Shown: piece after piece, positions 41,957 to 50,382 of the stretch
How positions within the stretch are numbered: position 1 is the stretch's first letter
Layout: the number at the start of each line of letters is the position of its first letter
Assembly (NCBI RefSeq): GCF_900099995.1
Contig: NZ_FNCZ01000004.1
Location: 1-64,000, forward strand
Length of the DNA stretch: 64,000 nt
DNA from: Winogradskyella thalassocola
GTDB lineage: Bacteria; Bacteroidota; Bacteroidia; Flavobacteriales; Flavobacteriaceae
Direction: 5' to 3'
Program-made: the position numbers and the translations under genes
The notes under the pieces: model-generated
The model's database searches: none
What the model saw: the letters and a program-made list of their open reading frames with translations, nothing else
Told to the model about the DNA's origin: nothing

Positions 41957-41988
41957 AAAACCCACTTGTACTTTACAAGTGGGTTCTG
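41957..41988 (+). terminator. terminator after the T9SS gene
   Basis: Stem CCCACTTGTA (41961-41970), loop CTT, TACAAGTGGG (41974-41983), extended by AA/TT pairs. Confidence 0.75.
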
Positions 41989-42350
41989 CCCTAACTAAAC
42001 TAAATTAACCTTAATTACAACCGCTTAAAATAATAATTAAGATTTCCTACTAAGATTATAAAAACGCTTTTGTTTTTATATACAGTATTTACGCACAGAA
42101 ATTAGTTTTGGATGTTTGGAATTTAAATTTTTTAAAACTTTAACAAATGACCAATTTTCATTGCCGTCTCTAGAAGAAAGTTAGAATTTTAATGAAGGTA
42201 ATTAATTTAAGCAGAAAGAATTTCTTATAGTTTTCTCGTCAAGTTTTGACAGACAATTCTGTTATTTAGCTTTTAATTTTTTAAAATTTATTGCAAAATT
42301 AAAAAGCATAATTCAAAGTGGATTCCTGCCTTCTCAGAATGACCATAGAA
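41989..42350. other. intergenic stretch, no feature seen
   Basis: About 360 AT-rich bases between convergent genes. I see no ORF with protein-like character, no RNA gene and no repeat of other parts of the window. Short homopolymer runs are the only pattern. Confidence 0.6.
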
Positions 42351-43124
42351 TTACAGTAATTTTGCCTCTTCCCAAAAGACATCCATTTCAGAAAGTGTCA
42401 TGTCTTTTAAAGATTTATCTAAGTATTTAGCCTTAGATTCTAAATATTGAAAGCGTTTTATAAACTTTTTATTGGTGCGTTCTAAAGCGTTTTCGGGATT
42501 CACTTTAAGGAAACGTGCATAGTTAATCATAGAAAACATCACATCCCCAAATTCGCTCTCAATCGCATCTTGATCTCCTTTTAGGATTTCAGCTTTTAAT
42601 TCGGCAATCTCCTCTTCTACTTTTTCAAAAACTTGTTCTGGACGCTCCCAATCAAATCCAACACCAGCTACTTTTTCTTGTATGCGACTAGCTTTAACAA
42701 CAGCTGGTAAACTTTTTGGCACTCCTTCGAGGACACTACTTTTTCCTTCTTTAAGTTTTAGCTGTTCCCAATTGCGCTTTACTTCTGCTTCATCCTTAAC
42801 CACAACATCACCATAAATATGTGGATGACGACTTATAAGTTTATCACAAATACTGTTGCAAACATCTGCAATATCAAAATCATTGGTTTCACTTCCTATT
42901 TTAGAATAGAATACAATGTGAAGTAAAACATCCCCCAATTCCTTTTTAACCTCGTTTAAATCATTATCAAGAATAGCATCTCCAAGTTCGTAAACTTCTT
43001 CAATGGTGAGATGACGCAAGGATTCCATCGTTTGCTTCTTATCCCACGGACATTGCTCTCGCAACTCGTCCATAATCGTTAACAAACGCTCAAAGGCTTT
43101 TAATTGGGCTGCTTTTTCCGACAT
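42351..43124 (-). CDS. mazG: nucleoside triphosphate pyrophosphohydrolase
   Basis: The 257-residue protein has the two-domain MazG layout. The first domain has CPWDKKQTMESLRHLTIEE, EELGD-type metal ligands in VKKELGDVLLHIVFYSKI and RHPHIYGDVVV; the second has EEEIAELK and ESEFGDVMFSMINYARFL. It hydrolyses NTPs and dNTPs to monophosphates, cleaning the pool, in the cytosol. It is the last gene of def-DUF5606-mazG, 2 bases after DUF5606. Confidence 0.95.
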   Translation of the reverse strand: MSEKAAQLKAFERLLTIMDELREQCPWDKKQTMESLRHLTIEEVYELGDAILDNDLNEVKKELGDVLLHIVFYSKIGSETNDFDIADVCNSICDKLISRHPHIYGDVVVKDEAEVKRNWEQLKLKEGKSSVLEGVPKSLPAVVKASRIQEKVAGVGFDWERPEQVFEKVEEEIAELKAEILKGDQDAIESEFGDVMFSMINYARFLKVNPENALERTNKKFIKRFQYLESKAKYLDKSLKDMTLSEMDVFWEEAKLL

Positions 43125-43126
43125 TT

Positions 43127-43558
43127 TTATTCTTCTTCGTCAGAAGCTTTTTTGTCATCCTTAGATTCTTCAAGTGCCTCTAAAAGATTATTTTTTTGAA
43201 GTAAATTATACCATTGCACAACTTTCTTTATATCTGAAGGGTACACACGATCTTCATCATAATCTGGTAAAACTTCAAAGAAAAATTCCTCTAAAGTATC
43301 TTTACTATCCTTATGACTGATAGACGTTGGCTGTCCACCTTCTTTTTCTTTAATCTTCTTAAGTACGTCTCTTAAAGGTACTTCCTCAGCTAAGGTATAA
43401 ATAGCAATTTCACTAAGAATGCTAATGTTACTGTGCGCACCAACTGTGATGCGTTTTTTATCGATTAACGATTCTACAACAGCACCTGATCTAGTTTGTG
43501 TAACGATTTGGTATAAACCTGGTTTTCCAGAAATGGATAAAATTTTATCTAAGCTCAT
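43127..43558 (-). CDS. DUF5606 family protein
   Basis: This small 143-residue cytosolic protein is conserved in Bacteroidota next to def and mazG. The N-terminal half (SLDKILSISGKPGLYQIVTQ, then ESLIDKKRITVGAHSNISIL) is a compact beta-rich fold resembling a small nucleic-acid-binding barrel; the tail is acidic (ESKDDKKASDEEE). The function is unknown. It lies 10 bases after def and 2 before mazG, so all three share one transcript. Confidence 0.88.
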   Translation of the reverse strand: MSLDKILSISGKPGLYQIVTQTRSGAVVESLIDKKRITVGAHSNISILSEIAIYTLAEEVPLRDVLKKIKEKEGGQPTSISHKDSKDTLEEFFFEVLPDYDEDRVYPSDIKKVVQWYNLLQKNNLLEALEESKDDKKASDEEE

Positions 43559-43568
43559 ATATATTATA

Positions 43569-44159
43569 TTAACGTTTCTTGCTCATTGCAGGAAATCGCA
43601 TTCTGTAATCAATTTTAATCTTACCTTTTGAAATATTGGCAAGTCGTCCTTTTATTAAACGCTTTTTAAACGATGATAGTTTATCTGTAAATAAAATGCC
43701 TTCAATATGGTCGTATTCATGCTGAATTACACGTGCTATTAAGCCATCGTATTCTTCAACGTGTGTATCAAAATTTTCATCTTGATATTGAATTTTAATT
43801 TTTGGTTTTCTAAAAACGTCTTCTCTAACGTCTGGGATACTTAAACAGCCCTCATTAAAAGCCCATTCATCACCTTCCTCTTCTAAAATCTGAGCATTGA
43901 TGAATGTTTTTTTGAAGTTTTTCATTTGTTCACTTTCTTTTTCTGAAAGGTCTTCATCGTCTGCAAAAGGACTAGTATCCACTAAAAATAACCGAATTGC
44001 TAAACCAATTTGAGGAGCAGCTAAACCAACACCAAACGCACCATACATGGTCTCGTACATGTTATCAATAAGCTCATTTAACTTCGGATAATCTTTATCA
44101 ATTTCCTTGGCCTCTTTCTTCAAAACAGCATCGCCATAGGCTACGATAGGTAAAATCAT
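43569..44159 (-). CDS. def: peptide deformylase
   Basis: The 196-residue iron/zinc hydrolase removes the formyl group from new proteins. All three family motifs are present: GVGLAAPQIG (43-52), EGCLSIP (103-109, metal ligand Cys105) and HEYDH (147-151, two His ligands and the catalytic Glu148). A short acidic insertion (about 62-80) is usual in Bacteroidota. It is the first gene of the def-DUF5606-mazG operon with a promoter at 44180-44187. Confidence 0.97.
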   Translation of the reverse strand: MILPIVAYGDAVLKKEAKEIDKDYPKLNELIDNMYETMYGAFGVGLAAPQIGLAIRLFLVDTSPFADDEDLSEKESEQMKNFKKTFINAQILEEEGDEWAFNEGCLSIPDVREDVFRKPKIKIQYQDENFDTHVEEYDGLIARVIQHEYDHIEGILFTDKLSSFKKRLIKGRLANISKGKIKIDYRMRFPAMSKKR

Positions 44160-44179
44160 AATTCATTTATTTTCGGGTG

Positions 44180-44187
44180 CAAAAGTA
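44180..44187 (-). promoter_or_regulatory. def operon -7 element
   Basis: TACTTTTG on the minus strand, 20 bases before the def start; a TTTG about 21 bp further upstream could be the -33 element. Confidence 0.6.
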
Positions 44188-44318
44188 CCAAATTCTGACA
44201 TAATATTTCAAATTTCAAAAACTAAATTAAAAAGCATTTCTCAGAACGAGACAAAACCTAAGTCGTTAGAATTTGAAATTCATTTCAAAAATTAAAAATA
44301 GCCAACCAACACTACCTA

Positions 44319-44729
44319 TTAAATGCTAGAAAGGTAACTCTGCAAAATTAAGGTTGCACTAATTTCATCCACCAGAGCCTTATTTTGGCGTTGTTTTTTC
44401 TTCAACCCACTATCGATCATCGTTTGAAATGCCATTTTTGAAGTAAAACGTTCATCCACACGATCTACAGGAATTTGAGGAATTGCTTTTGTTAATTGCA
44501 CTAAGAATTTCTGAATATAGACTTCACTTTCTGAAGCCGTATTATCCATTTGCTTTGGCAAACCAACTACTATTTTATCAACTTTCTCGGTTGAAATATA
44601 ATTTTTCAAAAAAGGAATCAGCGTTTTAGTCTCTACTGTGGTAAGACCAGATGCTATAATTTGCATTTCATCTGTTACTGCTAATCCTGTTCGTTTTGTA
44701 CCATAATCAATGGCTAAAATTCGTCCCAT
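44319..44729 (-). CDS. ruvX: putative Holliday junction resolvase / pre-16S rRNA nuclease
   Basis: From the ATG at 44729 the protein has 136 residues, the normal YqgF/RuvX size; the frame is open upstream to 44840, but that extension would run through a terminator hairpin and a promoter. The RNase H-like fold has MGRILAIDYGTKRTGLAVTD (first metal Asp at 7), VGLPKQMDNTASES, VDERFTSKMA and the last Asp in LVDEISATLILQSYL. In E. coli the family matures the 16S rRNA 5' end. Promoter TATCTTTG is 5 bases before the ATG. Confidence 0.92.
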   Translation of the reverse strand: MGRILAIDYGTKRTGLAVTDEMQIIASGLTTVETKTLIPFLKNYISTEKVDKIVVGLPKQMDNTASESEVYIQKFLVQLTKAIPQIPVDRVDERFTSKMAFQTMIDSGLKKKQRQNKALVDEISATLILQSYLSSI

Positions 44730-44734
44730 AACTA

Positions 44735-44742
44735 CAAAGATA
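44735..44742 (-). promoter_or_regulatory. ruvX -7 element, almost on the start codon
   Basis: TATCTTTG on the minus strand, exact match to TAnnTTTG, 5 bases before the ATG, implying a leaderless or very short-leader mRNA. Confidence 0.6.
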
Positions 44743-44751
44743 ACGCAATAA

Positions 44752-44780
44752 AAAACGCTTCTTAAAAAAAGAAGCGTTTT
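44752..44780 (-). terminator. terminator-like hairpin upstream of ruvX
   Basis: AAAACGCTTC and GAAGCGTTTT form a 10-bp stem with a T-run on the minus strand. It would stop minus-strand transcripts that arise between 44781 and 44955, where no long gene lies; it may end a small RNA or a small peptide gene (an open frame with MINLVKLIYFK starts at 44810). Confidence 0.65.
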
Positions 44781-44924
44781 AAAGTAAATCAATTTAACCA
44801 AATTAATCATATGAGTTATTCCCTCTAAAAAATAAATCACCGTGTTAATTATACTTAAGACACAACTTTTTTAAATACGTCACATTTTTTTAAAAAAGTG
44901 TTTTAGCCACAACGATTATAAAAG

Positions 44925-44932
44925 TATATTTG
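44925..44932 (+). promoter_or_regulatory. dapD -7 element
   Basis: TATATTTG, exact TAnnTTTG match, 23 bases before the dapD ATG, with TTTT about 20 bp upstream at 44901. Confidence 0.55.
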
Positions 44933-44955
44933 ATGTCAAAATACTGACGAATAAT

Positions 44956-45771
44956 ATGAAACAACTACAATCTATAATAGAAAAGGCTTGGGACGATCGT
45001 TCTCTTCTAACTGATAAAGTAACCATAGACGCTATACGAAGCGTCGTTGACCTTGTTGATGCTGGCACATTGCGAGTAGCAGAACCAACCGATAATGGAT
45101 GGCAGGTAAACGAATGGGTAAAAAAAGCGGTTGTTTTATATTTCCCAATTCAAAAAATGGAAACGTTTGAAGTTGGTATTTTTGAATACCATGATAAAAT
45201 TCCTTTAAAACGCGGTTATGCTGCTAAAGGGATAAGAGTTGTGCCACACGCTGTAGCAAGACATGGTGCCTATATTTCTTCAGGCACTATTTTAATGCCA
45301 AGTTATGTAAATATTGGTGCCTATGTAGATGAGGGCACGATGGTAGATACTTGGGCAACTGTTGGTAGTTGTGCACAGATTGGTAAAAATGTACATCTTT
45401 CTGGAGGTGTTGGTATTGGCGGTGTATTAGAACCATTACAAGCGGCACCTGTAATCATTGAAGATGGCGCTTTTATTGGCAGTCGTTGTATTGTTGTTGA
45501 AGGTGTACGTGTAGAAAAAGAAGCTGTTTTAGGTGCAAATGTGGTCTTAACCATGAGTACAAAAATCATTGATGTAACTGGAGACACACCTTTAGAAACC
45601 AAAGGTGTTGTACCTGCACGTTCGGTTGTAATCCCTGGTAGTTATACTAAAAAGTTTGCGGCTGGTGAATTTCAAGTACCTTGTGCATTAATTATCGGAA
45701 AGCGTAAAGAGAGTACAAATAAGAAAACATCTTTAAATGATGCATTGCGCGAGTATGATGTTGCCGTTTAA
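44956..45771 (+). CDS. dapD: 2,3,4,5-tetrahydropyridine-2,6-dicarboxylate N-succinyltransferase
   Basis: The 271-residue protein has the DapD layout: a helical N-domain (about 1-100), a left-handed beta-helix of hexapeptide repeats (about 105-225; [20 protein letters not shown] is close to its active-site signature) and a C-terminal extension. It transfers succinyl from succinyl-CoA in the lysine and meso-diaminopimelate pathway, thus feeding peptidoglycan. Length is normal. A QueC-like gene begins 2 bases after its stop. Confidence 0.96.
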   Translation: [271 protein letters not shown]

Positions 45772-45773
45772 AT

Positions 45774-46436
45774 ATGAAAGAGGCTAAAGTTGTTTTATGG
45801 ACAGGTGGTTGGGATTCTACCTTTAGAGTTATTCAACTCTATGAGCGTGGATTAATTCTTCAACCCCTTTATGTTATTGACAAAGGCAGACCTTCTACGG
45901 ATAAAGAGCTTGAAACCATTAAGCAGTTATCGGAAGAAATTCGACAAAGATTTAAAGACTCTAACGGTAAAATTTTACCTGTAAAGCTGATAAAACGAGA
46001 AAAAATACCCACTAACTTATATTTAAAGTTAATTTTTAAATTAATTAGACGTCGTCGTAGAATAGGAAAGCAATACTATTGGTTGGCTTGCTTAGCCAAA
46101 AAATATAAAGGTTTAGAACAAGGATTTCATAACGAAGATCGAGATTCTTTAATTTATTTTAATGAATTGACTGAAATCAAAGATGAAACTGGCGGAAAGA
46201 ACTGGGTTGTGAATCCAAAGAAAATAGATTTTCTTAGAAAAGAACTGTTTAAAAATATTAGATTCCCAATCGCTTATATCTCTAAATTAGAAATGAAGCG
46301 CTATGCCGAAAAACATAATTTCATAGATATTATGAATAATACTTGGTTTTGTCATCGTGCTACCGACAAACCTTGTGGTGAATGCAACCCTTGTAAACAA
46401 TACGTGATTGATGGCTTTGGTTATCGGTTAGAATAA
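45774..46436 (+). CDS. QueC-like PP-loop protein with a zinc motif
   Basis: The 220-residue protein has a PP-loop ATP pyrophosphatase signature (VVLWTGGWDSTF, residues 7-17) and a C-terminal Cys4 zinc site, C193 and CGECNPC (C201, C204, C207), both hallmarks of 7-cyano-7-deazaguanine synthase QueC. The middle differs from true QueC: a basic stretch IRRRRRIGKQYYW (91-103) and no other queuosine genes nearby. A related amide- or nitrile-forming reaction on another substrate is possible. It begins 2 bases after dapD and precedes the glycan cluster. Confidence 0.8.
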   Translation: MKEAKVVLWTGGWDSTFRVIQLYERGLILQPLYVIDKGRPSTDKELETIKQLSEEIRQRFKDSNGKILPVKLIKREKIPTNLYLKLIFKLIRRRRRIGKQYYWLACLAKKYKGLEQGFHNEDRDSLIYFNELTEIKDETGGKNWVVNPKKIDFLRKELFKNIRFPIAYISKLEMKRYAEKHNFIDIMNNTWFCHRATDKPCGECNPCKQYVIDGFGYRLE

Positions 46437-46485
46437 TGACTTTCATTTTAATGGAAAAGAATATAAAAATTGAAAATTGACACCA

Positions 46486-46493
46486 TATTTTTG
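46486..46493 (+). promoter_or_regulatory. candidate -7 element of the glycan cluster
   Basis: TATTTTTG, exact TAnnTTTG match, 28 bases before the ATG of the TupA-like gene; no clear -33 element. Confidence 0.45.
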
Positions 46494-46521
46494 TTTTATA
46501 TTTACTTAAACAACTTGAACA

Positions 46522-47433
46522 ATGCCTAATAAAATACGTCGGAGCTTATTAAGACAGTTGCGAAAGATGCGTTTTTTACCTTCTAAGCTTTATGCACAAT
46601 ATCATTATGAGTATTTCTCTGGCAAAAAGTTAAACCTTGAAAACCCTAGAGAATTTAATGCAAAAATAGAATGGTATAAAGTGTTTTATAGACCAAAAAT
46701 ATTAAACACGTTAGTAGATAAGTATGAGGTTAGAAGCATTATTGAAAATACTATCGGCAAAAAATATCTCAACGAAATTTATGGAGTTTACGATACTGTA
46801 GAAGATATTCCATTTAAAGACTTACCTAACAAGTTTGTTATAAAAGCAACCCACTCTAGTGGTCACAATATAATTGTTAAAGACAAAACCCAATTAGACA
46901 TTAAAAAAACTTCCAAAAAGTTAAAAAAATGGCTAAAGGTTAATCAATATTATAGAATGGGTCAAGAATGGGCTTATAAAGACGTCAAACCGAGATACAT
47001 CATTGAAAAATTTTTAAAGGAAGATGATAAAAACACTTTAGTTGATTATAAATTTTACTGTTTTAATGGTGAACCTAAATTCATAGATGTTCATATAGAC
47101 CGAGAAGAAGATCACAAACAAGGCTGCTTTGATTTAGACTTTAATTTACTACCATTTGGAAAAAGTAAAACTTACAAAACAATTTCGGCTGGGATTGCAA
47201 AACCCACTAATCTTAAAGAGATGGTAGAGTTATCTGTGATTTTATCTAAAAACCTCCCTTTTGTTAGAGTCGATTTTTACTCTGTTAATGGAAAGACAAT
47301 ATTTGGAGAAATGACGTTTTACCCATCTGATGCTAGAAAAGAATTTTATCCGGATGAATATAATACCATCATTGGAGACTATTTTGAATTGCCTAAACTT
47401 GAAAAAGGTCAAAACGTAATTACCAAATTTTAA
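46522..47433 (+). CDS. TupA-like ATP-grasp protein
   Basis: The 303-residue protein of the ATP-grasp TupA family is common in capsule and teichuronopeptide clusters. Visible features: KFVIKATHSSGHNIIVKD (ATP-binding strand-loop), PRYIIEKFLKED, VDYKFYCFNGEPKFI and FVRVDFYSVNGKTIFGEMTF (metal-binding Asp and Glu). ATP-grasp enzymes join a carboxylate to an amine or similar; here it may add an amino acid or amide to a surface glycan, as inferred from neighbours. It is cytosolic. It begins a plus-strand run of three genes ending at 49516. Confidence 0.85.
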   Translation: MPNKIRRSLLRQLRKMRFLPSKLYAQYHYEYFSGKKLNLENPREFNAKIEWYKVFYRPKILNTLVDKYEVRSIIENTIGKKYLNEIYGVYDTVEDIPFKDLPNKFVIKATHSSGHNIIVKDKTQLDIKKTSKKLKKWLKVNQYYRMGQEWAYKDVKPRYIIEKFLKEDDKNTLVDYKFYCFNGEPKFIDVHIDREEDHKQGCFDLDFNLLPFGKSKTYKTISAGIAKPTNLKEMVELSVILSKNLPFVRVDFYSVNGKTIFGEMTFYPSDARKEFYPDEYNTIIGDYFELPKLEKGQNVITKF

Positions 47434-47478
47434 TAGAACGAATGGGATGCAACTTTTGATTAATTAAGTAATAATACT

Positions 47479-48423
47479 ATGACGAAGGACATTATTGAAG
47501 AACATCCTATAGACGCTGTAATTCTGTGGGTTGATGGAAATGACGAAAAGCATAAAGCTAAAATGCTGCCTTACTTAGAAGATAAAACTAAAATAAGTTC
47601 AGAAAATTTTAGAACCCGATATGACCAAGTCAATGAAATTAAATTTACGATAGATTCCATTTTAAAGTTTGCTCCTTACATCAGAAACATTTTTATAGTT
47701 ACAGATAATCAAACACCCAATTTTTTAAGCGAGACGAATAAAAATGAATCGTACGACAAAGTATCTATTATAGATCACAAGGTTATTTTCGAAGGTTACG
47801 AAAAATTTTTACCTACATTTTGTAGTAGAACATTAGAGACCTGTATACATAGAATTCCCAATTTAGCAGAGCATTTCATCTATCTTAACGATGACTTTTT
47901 TTTAATAAAAGAAACACAACCTGAAGACTTTTTTAAAAATGGATATCCTGTCTTGAGAGGTAAATGGCAAAAATTTGATGAAAACAAATTCTATAAAAAA
48001 TTCAAGAAACCAAGAATCGGTCATAAATCAGCTCAACAACTTGCTGCAAAACTCGCAGGACTAAACAAGTATTACAATTTTAAGCACACACCTCATCCAT
48101 TAAGAAAATCTACTTTCGAAACGTATTTTAAAGCAAATCGTGAGGTCTTTTTAGAAAATATAAAATATAAATTTAGGAATCCGAATCAATTTCTATCTCA
48201 AGGCTTAGCAAATCATCTAGAAATAAAAAATAAAACATGTTATTTTAAAGATGATCTTCAGCTCATGTATTTTCGATCCTATAAAAAACCGTTGTATTGG
48301 TATCGCTTTAAATTAAATGTGAAGACTAAAGGAAAATTGTTTTTAGGACTTCAAAGTTTAGATCGTAGTCCACCACATATTTTAGACTACATATTAAAAT
48401 GGTTAGAAAAAAGAACCTCATAA
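47479..48423 (+). CDS. Stealth family sugar-phosphate transferase
   Basis: The 314-residue protein shows the conserved regions of Stealth proteins: CR1 PIDAVILWVDGNDEKH (6-21), CR2 RTRYDQVNEIKFTIDSILKF and IRNIFIVTDNQTPNFL (about 41-80), CR3 HRIPNLAEHFIYLNDDFFLI (about 125-145), and a shorter C-terminal part. The family makes phosphodiester links by moving a hexose-1-phosphate to a glycan, as in some bacterial capsules and in GlcNAc-1-phosphotransferase of animals. It is cytosolic. It is 13 bases from the next gene. Confidence 0.9.
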   Translation: MTKDIIEEHPIDAVILWVDGNDEKHKAKMLPYLEDKTKISSENFRTRYDQVNEIKFTIDSILKFAPYIRNIFIVTDNQTPNFLSETNKNESYDKVSIIDHKVIFEGYEKFLPTFCSRTLETCIHRIPNLAEHFIYLNDDFFLIKETQPEDFFKNGYPVLRGKWQKFDENKFYKKFKKPRIGHKSAQQLAAKLAGLNKYYNFKHTPHPLRKSTFETYFKANREVFLENIKYKFRNPNQFLSQGLANHLEIKNKTCYFKDDLQLMYFRSYKKPLYWYRFKLNVKTKGKLFLGLQSLDRSPPHILDYILKWLEKRTS

Positions 48424-48436
48424 ATACATCACCAGC

Positions 48437-49516
48437 ATGCCATATAAATTCTTAATATACATTTCTTACAGCTATGCTTTACCTATAGGAAACCCGCTAG
48501 AAAAAGAAATCCTAAGCAGAGGTGACACAGTAATGTGGTATAGTGATCTTAATGATGGTAAAGATGCATTAAAAGGCAAAAACAATGTTTTAAACACCAT
48601 ACAAGACGTTGTAAAATATGAACCTCATATTGTATTAGCAGCTACCGATGATGTACCTGATTTTATAGCCGGACTTAAAGTTCAGATTTTTCATGGTTTT
48701 TTTGCTCAAAAGCGACCAGAAGGCAACAATAAATTTGCACATTTTAGAATTCGTGGTTTTTTCGATTTGTACTGTACACAAGGTCCAACGAGCACTGCTG
48801 GTTTTGAATTACAGCAAAAAAAGTTCCCTCATTTTGAAGTTAAAGAAACAGGTTGGAGCAAGATAGATCCTTTATTCCCTATAGTTGAAACAGAAAAAAA
48901 TAGTCTTCCAACCATAATGATAGCTTCAACATTTAGCAAGCGATTAAGTTTGGCACTTCACGATGATGTTTTTAATACTATTAAACATTTAGCAACTTCT
49001 GGAAAGTATAATTTTATAATGGTATTGCACCCTAAATTACCGAATGAGATCAAAGAGAAATGGAAAAACTTAAACGGCGACCATTTCACCTATTATAATA
49101 CGACCGATTTAGTTCCACTGTTTAAAAAAGCAGATATTATGTTTGCTGATACGACGTCTGCAATTCAAGAGTTTTTAATTCAAAAAAAACCGGTAGTTAC
49201 ATATAGACATACGTTTAATCATGATTATTTAATAAATATTGAAGCTGCAAATCTTATTGAAAGTGCTTTTGATGAGGCTCTAAATTATCCTGAAGAATTG
49301 ATTACAAATATTGATACTTTTATAGATCAATTACACCCCTATTTTGATGGTAAATCGAGTAAGCGCGTCGTTGAAACGTCTATTGCATTTTTACATGAAG
49401 ATAAAAGCCATTTAAAAAATAAACCCCTCAATTTAATTCGCAAATATAAAATGAGAAAACGTTTGGGTTATTTTACATTGAAGAGTTACTCTAAACCTTT
49501 TACTATTAAGAAATAG
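48437..49516 (+). CDS. CDP-glycerol glycerophosphotransferase family protein
   Basis: The 359-residue protein is related to TagB/TagF enzymes of teichoic-acid synthesis. Key features: a fold with two Rossmann-like halves, the IFHGFFAQKRPEGN loop (as H-G in the N-half), MVLHPKLPNEIKEKW with the conserved HPK, and MFADTTSAIQEFLIQKKPVV with the DTTS/E motif that holds the CDP part. The family transfers glycerol- or ribitol-phosphate to a sugar acceptor. Its presence in a Gram-negative with a Stealth gene suggests a phosphate-rich surface polymer. It overlaps the convergent gene by 11 bases. Confidence 0.87.
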   Translation: MPYKFLIYISYSYALPIGNPLEKEILSRGDTVMWYSDLNDGKDALKGKNNVLNTIQDVVKYEPHIVLAATDDVPDFIAGLKVQIFHGFFAQKRPEGNNKFAHFRIRGFFDLYCTQGPTSTAGFELQQKKFPHFEVKETGWSKIDPLFPIVETEKNSLPTIMIASTFSKRLSLALHDDVFNTIKHLATSGKYNFIMVLHPKLPNEIKEKWKNLNGDHFTYYNTTDLVPLFKKADIMFADTTSAIQEFLIQKKPVVTYRHTFNHDYLINIEAANLIESAFDEALNYPEELITNIDTFIDQLHPYFDGKSSKRVVETSIAFLHEDKSHLKNKPLNLIRKYKMRKRLGYFTLKSYSKPFTIKK

Positions 49517-50342
49517 TTTCATCCTTTTTAATACCGAATTGGGTATAAGTCGATTTCTGTTGCTTCGTATGTTGTCTGATCTGTTTATTAAGTTTCAAGA
49601 TATCTTCATTTTTGTACGGTCGTTCGTGATGCAAATGAACACAAATGGCACTATAACGAATCTGTAAAAATCGAACACCATTATACATCATTCGCTCACC
49701 TACTTCCCTATCCTCTCCTCCATATTTCATCCGCTCATCAAACCCATTAACTGCTAGAATATCACTTTTCCAACACGATACATTCATGCCGTCAAAAGTG
49801 GCTTTTGTTGGTGTTACAAAATTCAAAAACTTAGCTTTTGCATCTGATTTTGTCAGCTTATTCATTTTAAACGTTTTTGGCTGACCTTCAGCAATAAGCC
49901 AATCCTTTTCAAAGCATTTTTGTGCACTGATAACCTGAGCATTAATTTTTCTCGAAACTTCGTCTGTTAGTTTAAAGTAACCTCCAGAAAGCGCATGTTG
50001 TAATCGTCTTAATTTTAAATGCGTTTCAACAAAATCATTACGCGCAATACAATCACCATCTGTAAAAATTAAATAGTCAGCATTTGAAGCCTCAATGGCT
50101 TTGTTTAAAATCTTTGTTTTCTGAAAACCATCATCTTCTTGCCAAACGTGTATCACTTTCAAATCTGTATGCTCAGAAAATTGATCTATAACCGTTTTTG
50201 TTTTTTCGTCAGAACCATCATCTGCAATAATAATTTCAAAATCTCTCGTGGTTTGGATATCAAAACTGAGCAATACCAGTTTAAGCCATTCTGGCTTATT
50301 AAACGTGCTTACAATTATTGTTGCTTGTAGATTAGATTGCAT
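49506..50342 (-). CDS. family 2 glycosyltransferase with galactosyltransferase-like C-domain
   Basis: The 278-residue GT-A enzyme has IVSTFNKPEWLKLVLLSFDI, IIIADDGSDEKT (nucleotide-sugar site), YLIFTDGDCIARND (DxD-type metal site), the C-terminal FDERMKYGGEDREVGERM (ED catalytic region) and a following HLHHERP. The sugar moved is unknown. It is read against its neighbours: it overlaps the CDP-glycerol gene tail by 11 bases and diverges from the next glycosyltransferase across 40 bases. Confidence 0.92.
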   Translation of the reverse strand: MQSNLQATIIVSTFNKPEWLKLVLLSFDIQTTRDFEIIIADDGSDEKTKTVIDQFSEHTDLKVIHVWQEDDGFQKTKILNKAIEASNADYLIFTDGDCIARNDFVETHLKLRRLQHALSGGYFKLTDEVSRKINAQVISAQKCFEKDWLIAEGQPKTFKMNKLTKSDAKAKFLNFVTPTKATFDGMNVSCWKSDILAVNGFDERMKYGGEDREVGERMMYNGVRFLQIRYSAICVHLHHERPYKNEDILKLNKQIRQHTKQQKSTYTQFGIKKDETIS

Positions 50343-50382
50343 TTAGCAAAAATACTATTTTTACAGCATTGAAATCAACAAC

